From contig JAIUPC010000019.1 in NCBI GenBank assembly GCA_020161655.1, positions 124,001-188,000 of the forward strand: a DNA stretch of 64,000 bases, in the 5' to 3' direction. This stretch comes from Pseudomonadota bacterium. Lineage in GTDB: Bacteria > Pseudomonadota > Alphaproteobacteria > Rhodobacterales > Rhodobacteraceae. Both the position numbers and the translations under genes were made by a program. How positions within the stretch are numbered: the stretch's first letter is position 1; every line of letters begins with the position of its first letter. Positions 43,245 through 53,569 of this stretch are shown here, piece by piece. The notes under the pieces were generated by a model that saw only the letters and a program-made list of their open reading frames with translations, was not told the DNA's origin and did not search any database.

Positions 43245-44615
43245 TTACATCAATTTGCGGCGCCGTGTCACGCGGATATCGAGGTCGGTGATCTTCTTGC
43301 GCAAAGTATTGCGATTGATGCCGAGGAGATCGGCGCATTTCGCCTGATTGCCGCCGCTGGCGTCGAGAGCGATCTCGATCAGCGGCATTTCCATCTCGCG
43401 CAGGATGCGGTCGTAAAGGCCGGGCGGCGGCAGGCTGTCGGCGTGAAGGTCGAAATAGCGCTTCAGATGCCGCGCGATCGAGGCCGAAAGCCGCTCGCCC
43501 TCTTCCGAAACGCCGGCACGAGGCGGCTCGTTCGGAAGCGCGCCAAGGGCGGTCGAAACCTCGGCCTTGCTGATCTCGGGCTCAAGGGCCGTCACCACCA
43601 GCCGCCGCAGCGTGTTTTCAAGCTGGCGGACGTTGCCGGGCCAGCGGTAGCCGCGGATCAGCGCCATCGCCTCGGGCGCGATCCGGCGCGAGGACCCGCC
43701 GTCGCGTTCGGCGCGGGCAAGGAAGTGTTCGGCCAGAAGCGGGATGTCCTCCACCCGTTCACGCAGGGCGGGCACCTGGATGGTGACGCCGCTCAGCCGG
43801 TAGAAAAGGTCCTTGCGGAAGCCACCCGCCTCCATCTTTCGGGCAAGGTCGTCCTGGGTCGTGGCGATGATGCGGGGCGCATTCGACGGCAGCGCGTCGA
43901 GCGTCCGCACGATCCGGCCCTGCGTCTCCGCGTCGAAATCGCCGATCTCGTCAAAAACCAGCGTGCCGCCCCGCGCCCGCGCCAGAAGGGCGGCGGGGCC
44001 GTCGATGCCCTGCATGTCGCCCGCCTGCGCGGTGACGAAAGGCATCGTCCGGCGGTCCGAAAAATCGTGGATGGCGCGCGCTACCAGCGACTTTCCGGTG
44101 CCGGATTCGCCAGTGACGAGAACCGCAAGGTCGGTGTTCATCACCCGCGCCACCAGCCGGTAGAGCGCCTGCATCGCCGGGGTCCGGCCGACGAGCGGCA
44201 GGTCATCGACAGCCTCGCGCGGTTGCACTCCGGGTGCGGGCGTCGGACGGCGTTTTTGCGTCAACGCACGCGAGGCGCGTTTCATCAGGTCCGGCAGGTC
44301 AAAGGGCTTCGGCAGATAGTCGAAGGCCTCCGCCTCCGCCGCCTGAATTGCCGTCATGATCGTGTTCTGGGCCGAGATCACGATGACCGGCAGGCCCGGT
44401 CGTTCCTTCGCAATCAAGGGCAGCGCCTCAAGCCCGTTGCCGTCGGGCATGATGACGTCGGAGATGACGAGATCGCCCTTCCCCTCCTCGATCCAGCGCA
44501 TCAGCGTGACCATGGAGGATGTGGCATGAACCTTGCAGCCCGCCCGGGTCAGCGCCTGGGTCAGAACGGTGCGGATGGTGCGGTCGTCGTCGGCAACCAG
44601 AACTGTACCGTCCAT
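43245..44615 (-). CDS. ntrC: Nitrogen regulator NtrC without GAFTGA loop
   Basis: The 456-residue regulator has a receiver (Asp53 in [12 protein letters not shown]), AAA+ domain (Walker A GESGTGKS, Walker [10 protein letters not shown]) and Fis-type helix-turn-helix ([20 protein letters not shown]). The segment that normally holds ESELFGHEKGAFTGA is missing: [13 protein letters not shown] runs almost straight into [14 protein letters not shown]. Rhodobacter capsulatus NtrC shows the same loss and activates sigma-70 promoters. Targets are genes for nitrogen assimilation. Its ATG shares an A with the ntrB stop (TGATG). Confidence 0.97.
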   Translation of the reverse strand: MDGTVLVADDDRTIRTVLTQALTRAGCKVHATSSMVTLMRWIEEGKGDLVISDVIMPDGNGLEALPLIAKERPGLPVIVISAQNTIMTAIQAAEAEAFDYLPKPFDLPDLMKRASRALTQKRRPTPAPGVQPREAVDDLPLVGRTPAMQALYRLVARVMNTDLAVLVTGESGTGKSLVARAIHDFSDRRTMPFVTAQAGDMQGIDGPAALLARARGGTLVFDEIGDFDAETQGRIVRTLDALPSNAPRIIATTQDDLARKMEAGGFRKDLFYRLSGVTIQVPALRERVEDIPLLAEHFLARAERDGGSSRRIAPEAMALIRGYRWPGNVRQLENTLRRLVVTALEPEISKAEVSTALGALPNEPPRAGVSEEGERLSASIARHLKRYFDLHADSLPPPGLYDRILREMEMPLIEIALDASGGNQAKCADLLGINRNTLRKKITDLDIRVTRRRKLM

Positions 44616-45694
44616 CAGTTGGCCTCCTTTGATTTCGGCGCCACCGGCAGGGAAAGCCGGAAGGTGGTGCGTCCGGGCACGGAATCGGCGGTGATCCAGC
44701 CCTGATGATCCGCGACGATCTTCGAGACGAGCGCCAGGCCAAGCCCGGTGCCGTTCTCGCGCCCGGAAACGAAGGGATCGAAGATATCCCCGGCGATCTC
44801 GGGCGGAATGCCGGGGCCATCGTCGGTGATCTCGATCTGCAAGGGAAGCGGGGTACCGCCGCCATCGGCGCGGCGGAGCCTCAGCGACAAGTCGTAGAAG
44901 GTGTGGATGCGGATGGTTCCCGGCTTGCCGCCCGCCGCCTCGGCGGCGTTCTTCAGAAGGTTGAGGACCACCTGCAAAAGCTGGTCGGCATCGCCGAGGG
45001 TGGAGGGAAGCGAAGGGTCGTAATCCTCAAGCACCGTCATGTGCGAGGCGAAACCGAGAAGCGCTGAACGCCGGGCGCGGTCGAGGACGTCATGGATGTT
45101 GACGGCCTTCCGCTCCGGCGAGCGGAGGTTGCCGAACTGCTCCACCTGTTCAAGGAGCTTCACGATGCGCCGCGATTCCTCGACGATGAGGTCGGCAAGC
45201 TCCACATCCTCGGCGGAAAGGTTCATCGACAGAAGCTGCGCCGCGCCGGTGATCCCGGCGAGCGGGTTCTTGATCTCATGCGCCAGCATCTCGGCCATGC
45301 CGATGGCCGACCGCGCGGCGGTCTTCATCCCCTGCCCGCGCCCGATCCGGTCGGCAAATTCGCGCGGCGAGATGAGGAGGAGGATGGCGCCCTCGGTATC
45401 GGTCAGTGGGGCGGCCTGAAGGTTGCAGATCACCGGGGCGCGGTCGCCGGTGCCGACATCGACCTCGTTGATGTAAAGCGTCGAATGGTTGGCGCGGACC
45501 CGGGCGAAGACCTGTTCCAGCGGCGCGTCGATAGCGAGGCGGTCGAAGATCGGCTGGCCGCGGAGCATCTTTTCCGAGGTGTTGAGGAAATGCTCGGCGG
45601 AGGGGTTGAGGTCGATCAGCCGGTCTTCGGCATCAATCAGGATCGCCGGAACGGGAAGCGAAGCCCAGAGGGTTTGGGCGGAGGGCAGGCTCAT
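44615..45694 (-). CDS. ntrB: Nitrogen sensor kinase NtrB
   Basis: The 359-residue soluble kinase has a PAS domain (about 8-110), the His motif [20 protein letters not shown] and ATPase boxes ([35 protein letters not shown]). It phosphorylates NtrC under nitrogen limitation and is held in check by PII proteins. The open frame extends into dusB upstream, but the ATG at 45694 overlaps the dusB stop by 4 bases and gives the usual length. Confidence 0.96.
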   Translation of the reverse strand: MSLPSAQTLWASLPVPAILIDAEDRLIDLNPSAEHFLNTSEKMLRGQPIFDRLAIDAPLEQVFARVRANHSTLYINEVDVGTGDRAPVICNLQAAPLTDTEGAILLLISPREFADRIGRGQGMKTAARSAIGMAEMLAHEIKNPLAGITGAAQLLSMNLSAEDVELADLIVEESRRIVKLLEQVEQFGNLRSPERKAVNIHDVLDRARRSALLGFASHMTVLEDYDPSLPSTLGDADQLLQVVLNLLKNAAEAAGGKPGTIRIHTFYDLSLRLRRADGGGTPLPLQIEITDDGPGIPPEIAGDIFDPFVSGRENGTGLGLALVSKIVADHQGWITADSVPGRTTFRLSLPVAPKSKEAN

Positions 45695-46683
45695 GCCGCC
45701 GCCCTTTCGGGGGCGTCGCCGAAGGCATCGGCGACAAGGGCCTGAACCCTGGCCGGATCGGTTTCCGTCAGCATCGCGGCGCGAAGGCCGGCATCTATGC
45801 CCGCCTCGTCGGCATACCAGCCAAGGTGCTTGCGGGCGATGCGAACCCCGAGTTCTCTGCCATAGAAGCTGAGGATCGCGTCGTAATGATCTGATATAAT
45901 GTCCATAACTTCGGAAGGCGGCGGCGCGGCGAACGCCTCGCCCTTCAGCGAAGCCGCCACCTCGGCAAGCCGCCACGGCGCGCCTTCCGCGCCGCGCCCG
46001 ATCATCACGCCATCGGCGCCCGATGCCGCCAACGCCTGACGCGCCGAAGCCACGTCAACGATGTCGCCATTGGCGATGACCGGAATCGTCACCGCCTCCT
46101 TGACCGCGCGGATCGCGGCCCAGTCGGCAGAGCCCTTGTAGAACTGCTGCCGCGTGCGGCCGTGGATCACCATCATCCGCACACCCGCCGCCTCGGCCCG
46201 CCGCGCAAGATCGGCTGCGTTCAGGCAATCGGTATCCCAGCCCAATCGGCATTTCAGCGTCACCGGCAGGTCGACCGCGCCCACCACCGCCTCGATCAGC
46301 CCAAGCGCATGGTCAAGGTCGCGCATCAGCGCCGAACCCGAAAGCCCGCCCGTCACCTTCTTGGCAGGACACCCCATGTTGATGTCGATGATCCGCGCCC
46401 CCATCCCGGCGACGACGCGCGCCGCCTCACCCATCGTCCGCGCCTCGCGGCCTGCAAGCTGAACGGACGTCACGGTCCCATCGGCAAGGCCAAGATCGGT
46501 CCGCGCCTTGGCCCTCACGGACGGCTTTTCGGTCAAGAGCTCACCCGAGGCGACCATTTCGGACACCACCAGCCCGGCGCCAAAACCTGCGACGAGGCGG
46601 CGGAACGGCAGATCGGTGATTCCGGCCATCGGCGCCAGAAAAACCGGCGAGTCGAGGGTGATGTTTCCGAGCTTGAGTACCAA
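45691..46683 (-). CDS. dusB: tRNA-dihydrouridine synthase B (NifR3)
   Basis: The 330-residue flavoenzyme reduces uridine in the tRNA D-loop. It shows [24 protein letters not shown] with the catalytic Cys, [11 protein letters not shown] and NGDI. The start is a TTG at 46683 (GGATTAGG site); an in-frame TAG lies two codons upstream, so no other start is possible except further inside. In Rhodobacter this gene was named nifR3 because it leads the ntrBC operon, as it does here. Confidence 0.95.
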   Translation of the reverse strand: MVLKLGNITLDSPVFLAPMAGITDLPFRRLVAGFGAGLVVSEMVASGELLTEKPSVRAKARTDLGLADGTVTSVQLAGREARTMGEAARVVAGMGARIIDINMGCPAKKVTGGLSGSALMRDLDHALGLIEAVVGAVDLPVTLKCRLGWDTDCLNAADLARRAEAAGVRMMVIHGRTRQQFYKGSADWAAIRAVKEAVTIPVIANGDIVDVASARQALAASGADGVMIGRGAEGAPWRLAEVAASLKGEAFAAPPPSEVMDIISDHYDAILSFYGRELGVRIARKHLGWYADEAGIDAGLRAAMLTETDPARVQALVADAFGDAPERAAA

Positions 46684-46884
46684 CGCCTAATCCTTGTGCA
46701 TTCGGGTTTCAGGTAGTCCCATCAAGGGGGATAGGCAATCGCAGCGGCCCGGAAAACCGGCACGATTCCAGTATCGCATATTTTTTGGGCATTTTCCCGC
46801 CTAACTGCGGCATCTTCCGTCATTGCCCCGCCGGAATGGCCGCGCTAGAGCGGAGACGGCTCAGGACGAAGAAGGTGAAGGCCC

Positions 46885-48021
46885 ATGGCAGGCGGCGAGA
46901 CAGCCGTGATCATCGTCGCGGCGGGGCGCGGCAGTCGCGCCGGGGGCGAACTTCCCAAGCAGTGGCGCGACCTTCGCGGCAAGCCGGTCCTCGCCCATAC
47001 CATCGCGGCCTTTGCCGGCGTCGGGCGCATCGTGCTGGTGCTGCATCCCGACGACATGGCGCTTGGGCTCCAGCATTTCGCTGGCAAGGTCGTGCTGGTC
47101 GCGGGCGGCGACAGCCGCAACGCTTCTGTCAGGAACGCGCTGGAGGTGCTTGATCCTGATACATTTTCCACCGTCCTGATCCATGATGGCGCGCGTCCGC
47201 TGGCCTCGCCCGGCCTGATCGCTCGGGTCCGGGCGGCGCTGGATACGGCACCGGCGGCGGCACCGGCGCTTTCCGTGACCGATGCACTCTGGACCGGTGC
47301 CGCAGGTGTCGTCACCGGCCTCACCCCGCGCGACGGGCTATATCGCGCCCAGACGCCGCAGGGCTTTCACCTCGCGCCGATCCGCGCCGCCCACCGCGCC
47401 TTCAAGGGCGACGCCAAGGACGACGTGGAAATCGCACTGGCCGCCGGGCTTGACGTCGCCATCGTCGAGGGCGAGGAGGAGAACATCAAGATCACCTGGC
47501 CCGGCGATTTCGCAAGGGCCGAGCGTATCCTCGGGGGCAGCATGGACATCCGCACGGGCAATGGTTTCGACGTCCATGCCTTCACCGAGGGCGATCACGT
47601 CATGCTCTGCGGCATTCGGGTGCCGCATAGCCGCGGGCTTCTTGGCCATTCCGATGCGGATGTAGGCATGCACGCCCTGACCGACGCGATCTATGGCGCG
47701 CTGGCCAAGGGCGATATCGGCCGGCACTTCCCACCGTCGGACCCGCAGTGGAAGGGTGCTGCGAGCGAGATATTCCTGGCCCATGCCGCCGGGCTGGCAC
47801 GGAACAAGGGCTACCGGCTTTCCAATGCCGATGTGACGCTGATCTGCGAACGCCCGAAGATCGGCCCCTATGCGCTTGAAATGACGTCAGAACTTTCGCG
47901 GATCATGGGCGTTGATCCTGACCGGATCAGCGTCAAGGCGACCACCTCCGAACGGCTCGGCTTCACCGGGCGCGAGGAAGGCATCGCCGCCATCGCCACC
48001 GTGACACTGGTGCGGCCATGA
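46885..48021 (+). CDS. ispDF: Bifunctional IspD-IspF isoprenoid enzyme
   Basis: The 378-residue fusion performs two steps of the non-mevalonate pathway: cytidylyl transfer to methylerythritol 4-phosphate (IspD, residues 1-220; [23 protein letters not shown]) and ring closure to the cyclodiphosphate (IspF, residues 221-378; GNGFDVHAF metal ligands, [31 protein letters not shown]). The fused form is common in alphaproteobacteria. It overlaps pgpA by 4 bases. Confidence 0.97.
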   Translation: MAGGETAVIIVAAGRGSRAGGELPKQWRDLRGKPVLAHTIAAFAGVGRIVLVLHPDDMALGLQHFAGKVVLVAGGDSRNASVRNALEVLDPDTFSTVLIHDGARPLASPGLIARVRAALDTAPAAAPALSVTDALWTGAAGVVTGLTPRDGLYRAQTPQGFHLAPIRAAHRAFKGDAKDDVEIALAAGLDVAIVEGEEENIKITWPGDFARAERILGGSMDIRTGNGFDVHAFTEGDHVMLCGIRVPHSRGLLGHSDADVGMHALTDAIYGALAKGDIGRHFPPSDPQWKGAASEIFLAHAAGLARNKGYRLSNADVTLICERPKIGPYALEMTSELSRIMGVDPDRISVKATTSERLGFTGREEGIAAIATVTLVRP

Positions 48022-48521
48022 CCCCCCCGCGCCTTGTCGCCACGCTTTTCGGCATCGGCCTGCTGCGCCCGGCACCCGGAACCTGGGGCTCCGCCGCCGC
48101 CGTGGCACTAGGGCTTGCCATCGACCATTTCCTCGGCTTCCCGGCGCTGGTCGTGGCCACGCTTCTGGTGATCCCGCTCGGCTATTGGGCCACCGCCGGC
48201 ACCGTCGCCGCATCGGAGGACAAGGACCCGTCCGAGATCGTCATCGACGAGGTTGCCGGCCAGTGGATCGCGCTTCTCTTCCCCGCCGCCGCCTTCTGGT
48301 GGCGGGGCATGGAGGATTGGTGGCTGATCGCCTACCCCGGCTGGGTCGCGGCCTTCCTCTTCTTCCGCCTCTTCGACATCTGGAAACCGGGGCCGGCAGG
48401 CCGCGCCGACCGCAAGCACACGGCGGCGGGGACGATGGAGGATGACATCTGGGCCGGGGTCTTCGCCGGTCTTGCCACCATCATCGCCGCCGGCCTGGCG
48501 CATGGGGTCCTGATGCGATGA
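48018..48521 (+). CDS. pgpA: Phosphatidylglycerophosphatase A
   Basis: The 167-residue membrane enzyme removes a phosphate from phosphatidylglycerophosphate to give phosphatidylglycerol. Motifs are [13 protein letters not shown] near the start and the metal-binding [13 protein letters not shown], with [12 protein letters not shown] and [10 protein letters not shown] later. Four hydrophobic helices are visible. It is coupled by ATGA on both sides, in the unit ispDF-pgpA-cinA. Confidence 0.93.
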   Translation: MTPPRLVATLFGIGLLRPAPGTWGSAAAVALGLAIDHFLGFPALVVATLLVIPLGYWATAGTVAASEDKDPSEIVIDEVAGQWIALLFPAAAFWWRGMEDWWLIAYPGWVAAFLFFRLFDIWKPGPAGRADRKHTAAGTMEDDIWAGVFAGLATIIAAGLAHGVLMR

Positions 48522-48991
48522 GCCTTGCCGAGGACATCCTCGCCAAGGCCATGGCCAGGGGCCTGATGATCGCCACCGCCGAAAGCTGCACCGGCGGGAT
48601 GATCTCTGCCGCGATCACCGATGTCGCCGGATCGTCGGCAGTCTTCGACCGGGGCTTCGTCACCTATACCAATGCCGCGAAGGAGGCGATGCTGGGCGTC
48701 CGCGCCGCGACAATCTCCACCCATGGCGCGGTCAGCGAGGAGGTGGCGCGGGAGATGGCCGAGGGTGCGCTGGCCCGCTCTGACGCCATGATCGCCGTTT
48801 CCGTCACCGGCATCGCCGGCCCCGGCGGGTCGGAGTTCAAGCCCGAGGGCCGGGTCTGCTTCGGGCTTGCCGCCACGGGCCGGGTGACGCTGACCGAGAC
48901 GGTGGAGTTCGGCGCCATCGGCCGCGCCAAGGTGCGGCGGGCGACGGTCGATCATGCGCTGGCGCTGATCCTCGACGCCCTCTGCGCCTGA
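48518..48991 (+). CDS. CinA C-terminal type nicotinamide-nucleotide amidohydrolase
   Basis: The 157-residue stand-alone CinA C-terminal domain (PncC type) deamidates nicotinamide mononucleotide in characterised relatives. It has TAESCTGGMISAAITDVAGSS, SVTGIAGPGGSEFKPEGRVCFG and the AKVRRATVDHAL helix. It overlaps pgpA by 4 bases. After the stop, an imperfect hairpin (49024-49054) occurs before amtB. Confidence 0.9.
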   Translation: MSLAEDILAKAMARGLMIATAESCTGGMISAAITDVAGSSAVFDRGFVTYTNAAKEAMLGVRAATISTHGAVSEEVAREMAEGALARSDAMIAVSVTGIAGPGGSEFKPEGRVCFGLAATGRVTLTETVEFGAIGRAKVRRATVDHALALILDALCA

Positions 48992-49157
48992 TTCAGTTTC
49001 GCTGATTTTTGCGGCAAACCGCCGGAGGGACGCCCGCTTTCCGGGCATTCCTCCACATGCCCACAAATCAGGCAGCCTTCCCCGCCATTCGCCGCTTTTC
49101 TTCGCAGGGCGCAGAGGCTTTCAGCGCCTTAACAACAACGCGAAGGGGAACGCGGCA

Positions 49158-50336
49158 ATGAACGGGGCAGATACGGCCTGGATACTTGTGGCGACGGCGC
49201 TCGTCCTGATGATGACTCTGCCGGGGCTGGCGCTTTTCTACGGCGGGCTGGTCAGGTCGCGGAACGTGCTTTCGGTCTTCATGCAATGCTTCGCCATCGC
49301 CTGCCTGATGAGCCTCCTCTGGCTCGCCTTCGGTTATTCCATCGCCTTCGGTGGCGAAGGGCCGCTCTGGGGCGGGCTGTCGCGGGTCTTCCTTCAGGGC
49401 GTCGATGCCGAGACGGTGAAGGGGACCCTGCCCGAAGTCCTGTTCTTTGCCTTCCAGATGACCTTCGCCGTCATCACCCCGGCGCTCTTCCTCGGCGCCT
49501 TTGCCGAACGGGCGTCCTTCGGCTTCGTCCTGCTTTTCTCGGCGCTCTGGATGCTTGCCGTCTATGCGCCGGTCACGCACTGGCTCTGGGGTGGCGGCTT
49601 CCTTGCCGATGGCGGCATCTTCGGTGCTGTCGGCGCCAAGGATTTCGCCGGCGGCATCGTGGTGCATGAGACGGCGGGGCTGGCCGCCCTTCTTCTGGCG
49701 ATCCTGATCGGCCCGCGCAAGAACCGCACCACGCCACCGCACAGCCCCGGCTATGTGGCGATCGGCGCCGGGCTTCTCTGGGTCGGCTGGTTCGGCTTCA
49801 ACGGCGGCTCGGCGCTTGCCGCGAACGGTACGGCGGCGATGGCGATCACGGTCACGCATATCTCCGCCGCCGCAGCTTCGCTGAGCTGGGCGCTCTGGGA
49901 GCGGATCAAGTTCGGCCGCTCCTCGCTCGTCGGCATCGTCACCGGGACGGTGGCGGGGCTTGCCTCGATCACGCCGGCCTCGGGCTATGTCGGCCCGGCG
50001 GCGGCGCTGCTGATCGGCGGCATTGCCGGCATCCTATGCCAGGAGGCGGTGAACCTCGTCCGGCACCGGCTGAACCTTGACGACACGCTCGACGTCTTCG
50101 CCGTCCACGGCGTCGGCGGCATCTTCGGGACGCTGATGATCGGGGTACTTGGCGCAGGCAGCTTCATGGCGCAGGCCGGGGCGCTGGTGATCGTCGGGGT
50201 CTACACGCTCGCCGTCACTTGGGTTCTGGCGCGGCTCTGTGCGCTGATCCTGCCGATGCGGGCCGATGCGGAATCGGAGTTCAACGGGCTTGATCTTTCG
50301 GCCCACGGCGAACGCGCCTACGACATGACCTCCTAA
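49158..50336 (+). CDS. amt: Ammonium transporter
   Basis: The 392-residue eleven-helix channel protein conducts ammonium. The twin pore histidines are in IVVHETAGL and VFAVHGVGG, and the GLALFYGGLVRSRN and GFNGGSALAANG motifs are intact. A glnK gene, usually beside amtB, is absent on both sides, and the protein lacks an obvious cleaved signal, so it may be a second Amt paralogue. The ATG at 49158 follows AAGGGGA. Its last 4 bases overlap the convergent esterase gene. NtrC control is plausible but no site was identified. Confidence 0.92.
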   Translation: MNGADTAWILVATALVLMMTLPGLALFYGGLVRSRNVLSVFMQCFAIACLMSLLWLAFGYSIAFGGEGPLWGGLSRVFLQGVDAETVKGTLPEVLFFAFQMTFAVITPALFLGAFAERASFGFVLLFSALWMLAVYAPVTHWLWGGGFLADGGIFGAVGAKDFAGGIVVHETAGLAALLLAILIGPRKNRTTPPHSPGYVAIGAGLLWVGWFGFNGGSALAANGTAAMAITVTHISAAAASLSWALWERIKFGRSSLVGIVTGTVAGLASITPASGYVGPAAALLIGGIAGILCQEAVNLVRHRLNLDDTLDVFAVHGVGGIFGTLMIGVLGAGSFMAQAGALVIVGVYTLAVTWVLARLCALILPMRADAESEFNGLDLSAHGERAYDMTS

Positions 50337-51202
50337 CGCTGCATCGCGAAGAAGCGCAGGATTTCGGTGTTCGCGTCGATCTCCTGCGTCTTGCCTTCCG
50401 ATAGCCGCGCCTTCCGCCCGCCGGGCCAGTGATGCGCGCCGCCTTCGACCGTCATCAGGCGCAGCACCACCTGCCCGCCCTTCTGGTAGTCGCTGACGCT
50501 GACCGATGTGCCATCGTCCTTGCGGTCGATCACGCGGTCGGTCCTGGCTGGCACCCCGCCCCAGGGCGCAAGGAAAGCGTCCACCACGGAAGGGACGGAG
50601 GCGAAGTGGGTCCGGGTCAGGCTTCTGTCACCCTGCCCGCCCGCGTAAGGCACCATCGGATCGGCGGTGCCGTGGATGATGAGCGCGGGCACCCTGCCCG
50701 CCACCCGGATTGCGGAAGTGTCCATGGTGCCCGCGACCCCGGTGACAGCCCGGACCAGCCCCGGATTTCGCGCGGCAAAGGTTTCCGCCATGATCGAGCC
50801 GTTCGACATGCCGGTCAGATAGACGCCCGAGCCGTCGACGCCGAAGCGCCTCGCCGCGTCTTCGATGACCGCTTTCAGGAAGCTCACGTCATCCACCCCA
50901 TTGCGCGCCGCATAGCCGCAGCAATAACCGCCGTTCCAGGTCAGCAAGCGGTCGCCGCGCCGCCCGCTGCCGGCCGGGAAGGCCACGGCATAGCCCGCCT
51001 GCGTCGCGGCGCGGGCAAGACCCGATGCCTTGGCGAACTGGTCGGGGTCGCCGCCGCCACCGTGGAGCGCGAGGATCAGGGCGGCGCCCTTGGGGTTGGC
51101 GGGCAGTTCAATCTCGTAGTAGCGCTCGCCCAGCTGGACGGTTTCGGCAGCAGCCGGTAGGCCGAGGGACAAAAGGGCAAGGATAAGGGCGATCCTGCGC
51201 AT
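50333..51202 (-). CDS. Secreted PHB-depolymerase-family esterase
   Basis: The 289-residue alpha/beta hydrolase has a Sec signal (about 1-19, ending AAA before ETVQ). The oxyanion-type LALHGGGGDP, the nucleophile elbow GMSNGSIM, the acid in IIHGTADPMVP and the His of EGGAHHWPGG complete a catalytic triad. LpqC-type members hydrolyse feruloyl or polyhydroxybutyrate esters; the substrate here is open. It acts in the periplasm or outside. Convergent 4-base overlap with the ammonium transporter gene. Confidence 0.88.
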   Translation of the reverse strand: MRRIALILALLSLGLPAAAETVQLGERYYEIELPANPKGAALILALHGGGGDPDQFAKASGLARAATQAGYAVAFPAGSGRRGDRLLTWNGGYCCGYAARNGVDDVSFLKAVIEDAARRFGVDGSGVYLTGMSNGSIMAETFAARNPGLVRAVTGVAGTMDTSAIRVAGRVPALIIHGTADPMVPYAGGQGDRSLTRTHFASVPSVVDAFLAPWGGVPARTDRVIDRKDDGTSVSVSDYQKGGQVVLRLMTVEGGAHHWPGGRKARLSEGKTQEIDANTEILRFFAMQR

Positions 51203-51259
51203 GGGGAAACTCCGGGTGGACCTGAAGCCTTCACGCTGCGGTGAGGGATTTCCGTCGCG

Positions 51260-51721
51260 TCAGACCGGTCGCGGCCCGTACAAGGCCGCCGCCCGCGCCT
51301 CGAAGGCGCGGACCACGCGGCGCATGGCCTCGTCGAAGACCACGCCGATCAGCGCCTGCAGGATCGCGTTCTTGAATTCGAAATCGACGAAGAAGGACAC
51401 GTCGGACCCACCACCGTCACGATCGGTGAAAGCCCAGTTGGAGCGCATGAACTTGAACGGCCCGTCGAGATATTCGGTGTCGATCTTCAGGACCTCGGGC
51501 CAGAGGACGACCCGGCTGCCAAACCTTTCGCGGAAGACCTTGAAGGAGATGACGAGGTCCGCCTCCATCACCTCTGACCCGTCCGGTTCCGGCGTGACGG
51601 AGCGGATGCGGGCGGCCGACGTCCAGGGCAGGAATTCGGGATAGCGCGCGACATCGGCGACCAGATCGTACATCTGGTGCGCGGTATAGGGCAGATGGCG
51701 GGTTTCCGAATGGCGGGGCAT
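51260..51721 (-). CDS. RatA/COQ10-type START-fold protein
   Basis: The 153-residue SRPBCC (START-like) protein has the family start RHLPYTAHQMYDLVADVARYPEFLPW, then YLDGPFKFMRSNWAF and the C-terminal helix IGVVFDEAMRRVVRAFEARA. Relatives are COQ10, which binds ubiquinone and aids respiration, and RatA; a quinone-binding role is the more likely here, as no antitoxin partner is adjacent. The ATG at 51721 is 63 bases from the divergent hpt start. Confidence 0.88.
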   Translation of the reverse strand: MPRHSETRHLPYTAHQMYDLVADVARYPEFLPWTSAARIRSVTPEPDGSEVMEADLVISFKVFRERFGSRVVLWPEVLKIDTEYLDGPFKFMRSNWAFTDRDGGGSDVSFFVDFEFKNAILQALIGVVFDEAMRRVVRAFEARAAALYGPRPV

Positions 51722-51784
51722 GGCTTCGTCAGTGACTTCGCCTCCCCTAGTCGCTAAATGGAGACGTGAAATCAAGGGGCCGAC

Positions 51785-52339
51785 ATGCCGCAACGTCCAT
51801 ACGTGATCGACGAGATGATTTCGGCCAAGGCCATCGCCGCCCGGGTCGAGGCTTTGGCGAAGGACATCACCAATGCTTACCGGGAAACGGACAAGCTGAT
51901 CGTCGTCGGCCTTTTGCGCGGGTCCTTCGTCTTCATCGCCGACCTCGTGCGTGAGATCGACCTGCCGGTCGAGGTCGATTTCCTTGAGGCCTCGTCCTAC
52001 GGCAACGCCATGGAAAGCTCGCGCGAGGTGCGCATCCTGAAGGATCTGCGGGGCGAGATCGCCGGCAAGGACGTACTTGTGGTCGAGGATATCGTCGATA
52101 CCGGCTTCACTTTGCACCACGTCGTCAATCTGCTGAAAAGCCGGGGGCCGAAGCGGCTTGAGGTCTGCGCGCTGCTCGACAAGCCGTCGCGGCGCGAGGT
52201 GAAGATCAAGGCTACCTGGACCGGGTTCGAGATCCCCGACGAATTTGTCGTCGGCTACGGCATCGACTTCGCGCAAAGGAACCGCAACCTGCCGCATATC
52301 GGCAAGGTCCGGTTTACGGACGAAACGGCAGAGGCGTGA
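51785..52339 (+). CDS. hpt: Hypoxanthine phosphoribosyltransferase
   Basis: The 184-residue enzyme salvages hypoxanthine and guanine with PRPP. The PRPP motif [14 protein letters not shown], the [11 protein letters not shown] loop and [18 protein letters not shown] are visible. It overlaps the small membrane protein gene by 4 bases (GTGA). It is divergent from the RatA-type gene. Confidence 0.95.
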   Translation: MPQRPYVIDEMISAKAIAARVEALAKDITNAYRETDKLIVVGLLRGSFVFIADLVREIDLPVEVDFLEASSYGNAMESSREVRILKDLRGEIAGKDVLVVEDIVDTGFTLHHVVNLLKSRGPKRLEVCALLDKPSRREVKIKATWTGFEIPDEFVVGYGIDFAQRNRNLPHIGKVRFTDETAEA

Positions 52340-52527
52340 ACGTCCGGCATCTTCTCAGGATGTCACAGTGGGCGCGGCATCCGCCGTCCGCGCGCCGGGT
52401 GATGATCGGACTTGGCGTCTTGGGGCTTTGCTTTCTCATCTGGAGGGTGGAACGGGCCGGGTTCTGGCCCGATGCGCTGACGCTGGATGAGCGGCCGGCG
52501 AAGCCGAAGGTTCACGCGGCGCCCTGA
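52336..52527 (+). CDS. 63 aa single-helix membrane protein
   Basis: The small protein starts at the GTG at 52336, overlapping the hpt stop. It has a basic N-terminus ([14 protein letters not shown]), one membrane helix (about 23-39, [14 protein letters not shown]) and a short tail with the [11 protein letters not shown] motif. I recall similar small proteins beside hpt in other Rhodobacteraceae, so it is probably real; function unknown. Its last 16 bases overlap the end of the convergent LysR gene. Confidence 0.65.
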   Translation: MNVRHLLRMSQWARHPPSARRVMIGLGVLGLCFLIWRVERAGFWPDALTLDERPAKPKVHAAP

Positions 52528-53381
52528 ACCTCGCCCAGCAAGCGCGGCGCCAACGCCGACAGGGCATCGCAGAAAATCCGCCGCGCCTCGGCGATGCGTG
52601 GCACCTGCGCCAGATCGGTATGGCTCGCCACCCAGATGGGGACCGAGGTCGGCGCATAGGCGGCGACGGATTCAAGGCGCGGGTCCCCGGCGCCAAGGAT
52701 CATCGGCAGGATCGTTTGACCAAGCCCGCCCGCCACCATTTCCTTCAGCACCGGGAAACTGTCGGCGGCGGCAGCGATCCGGTCGGGTTCGACATTCGCA
52801 GCGATCCAGCGCGCCGGCAGGGACCGCGACAGCGCCCCGGACAAGCCAAGCCAGTCCTCACCCTCGCCGCCCCTCGTCCGGAACGCCGCGAAGCCGAGCC
52901 GTGCCGGGCTTTCGCCGATGAGCTCATCGGGAAGCTGCTGCGCCGGGCGCACGGCGATTTCGGCTTGCGTCCGGGCGAGGTCGGCATGGGCGTTGGAGCA
53001 GATAAGCTCCACCTTGAGATCCGGTGCCGCGCGCCGGAGCCGCGACAGCACCTCGGGCATCACGCAAAGGCAGAAAGTGTCGGTCGTGGTAACGCGGATT
53101 TCGCCCGAAAGCGGCGCCCTGACGCCCTGCAGCACCCGGCGCACAGCCTGCACGGCTTGCTCCACCTCGCGCGCGGCCTCGATGATGCCGCGCTGCATGG
53201 GCGGCACGTCATAGCCATGCGGGCTCTTGTCGAACAGCGCGACGCGGGCAGCCCCCTCGAAGACCGCGATGCGGCGGAGGACCGTGGCGTGATTCACCCC
53301 GAGCCTTCGCGCCGCGCCGCTGACGCTGCCCTCTTCCGCCACGGCAAGGACAAAGCGCAGATCGTCCCAGTTGTCGCGCAT
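52512..53381 (-). CDS. LysR-family transcriptional regulator
   Basis: The 289-residue regulator has an N-terminal winged helix-turn-helix (residues 4-60: DDLRFVLAVAEEGSVSGAARR, LGVNHATVLRRI) and a periplasmic-binding-like effector domain. The divergent neighbour, 188 bases away, is the cytochrome c' gene, which is the natural candidate target. Effector unknown. Its end overlaps the convergent small protein gene. Confidence 0.9.
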   Translation of the reverse strand: MRDNWDDLRFVLAVAEEGSVSGAARRLGVNHATVLRRIAVFEGAARVALFDKSPHGYDVPPMQRGIIEAAREVEQAVQAVRRVLQGVRAPLSGEIRVTTTDTFCLCVMPEVLSRLRRAAPDLKVELICSNAHADLARTQAEIAVRPAQQLPDELIGESPARLGFAAFRTRGGEGEDWLGLSGALSRSLPARWIAANVEPDRIAAAADSFPVLKEMVAGGLGQTILPMILGAGDPRLESVAAYAPTSVPIWVASHTDLAQVPRIAEARRIFCDALSALAPRLLGEVQGAA

Positions 53382-53569
53382 CAGGCCGCCCTCCGGTCAC
53401 GTTTGCGTTATTCGGCCCCGCCCTTCGCACCGTTTTCCCTCGGATTCCGTGGGATTCAGCGCTTTCGGCGGGGGCTGTGCCATTTCGCACAGGATGGCTG
53501 CGGAATTTCCGGATGGCCAGCCAATAAAGCACATCTACTCTGACCGGACCCAACCCTAGGAGGAACCTC

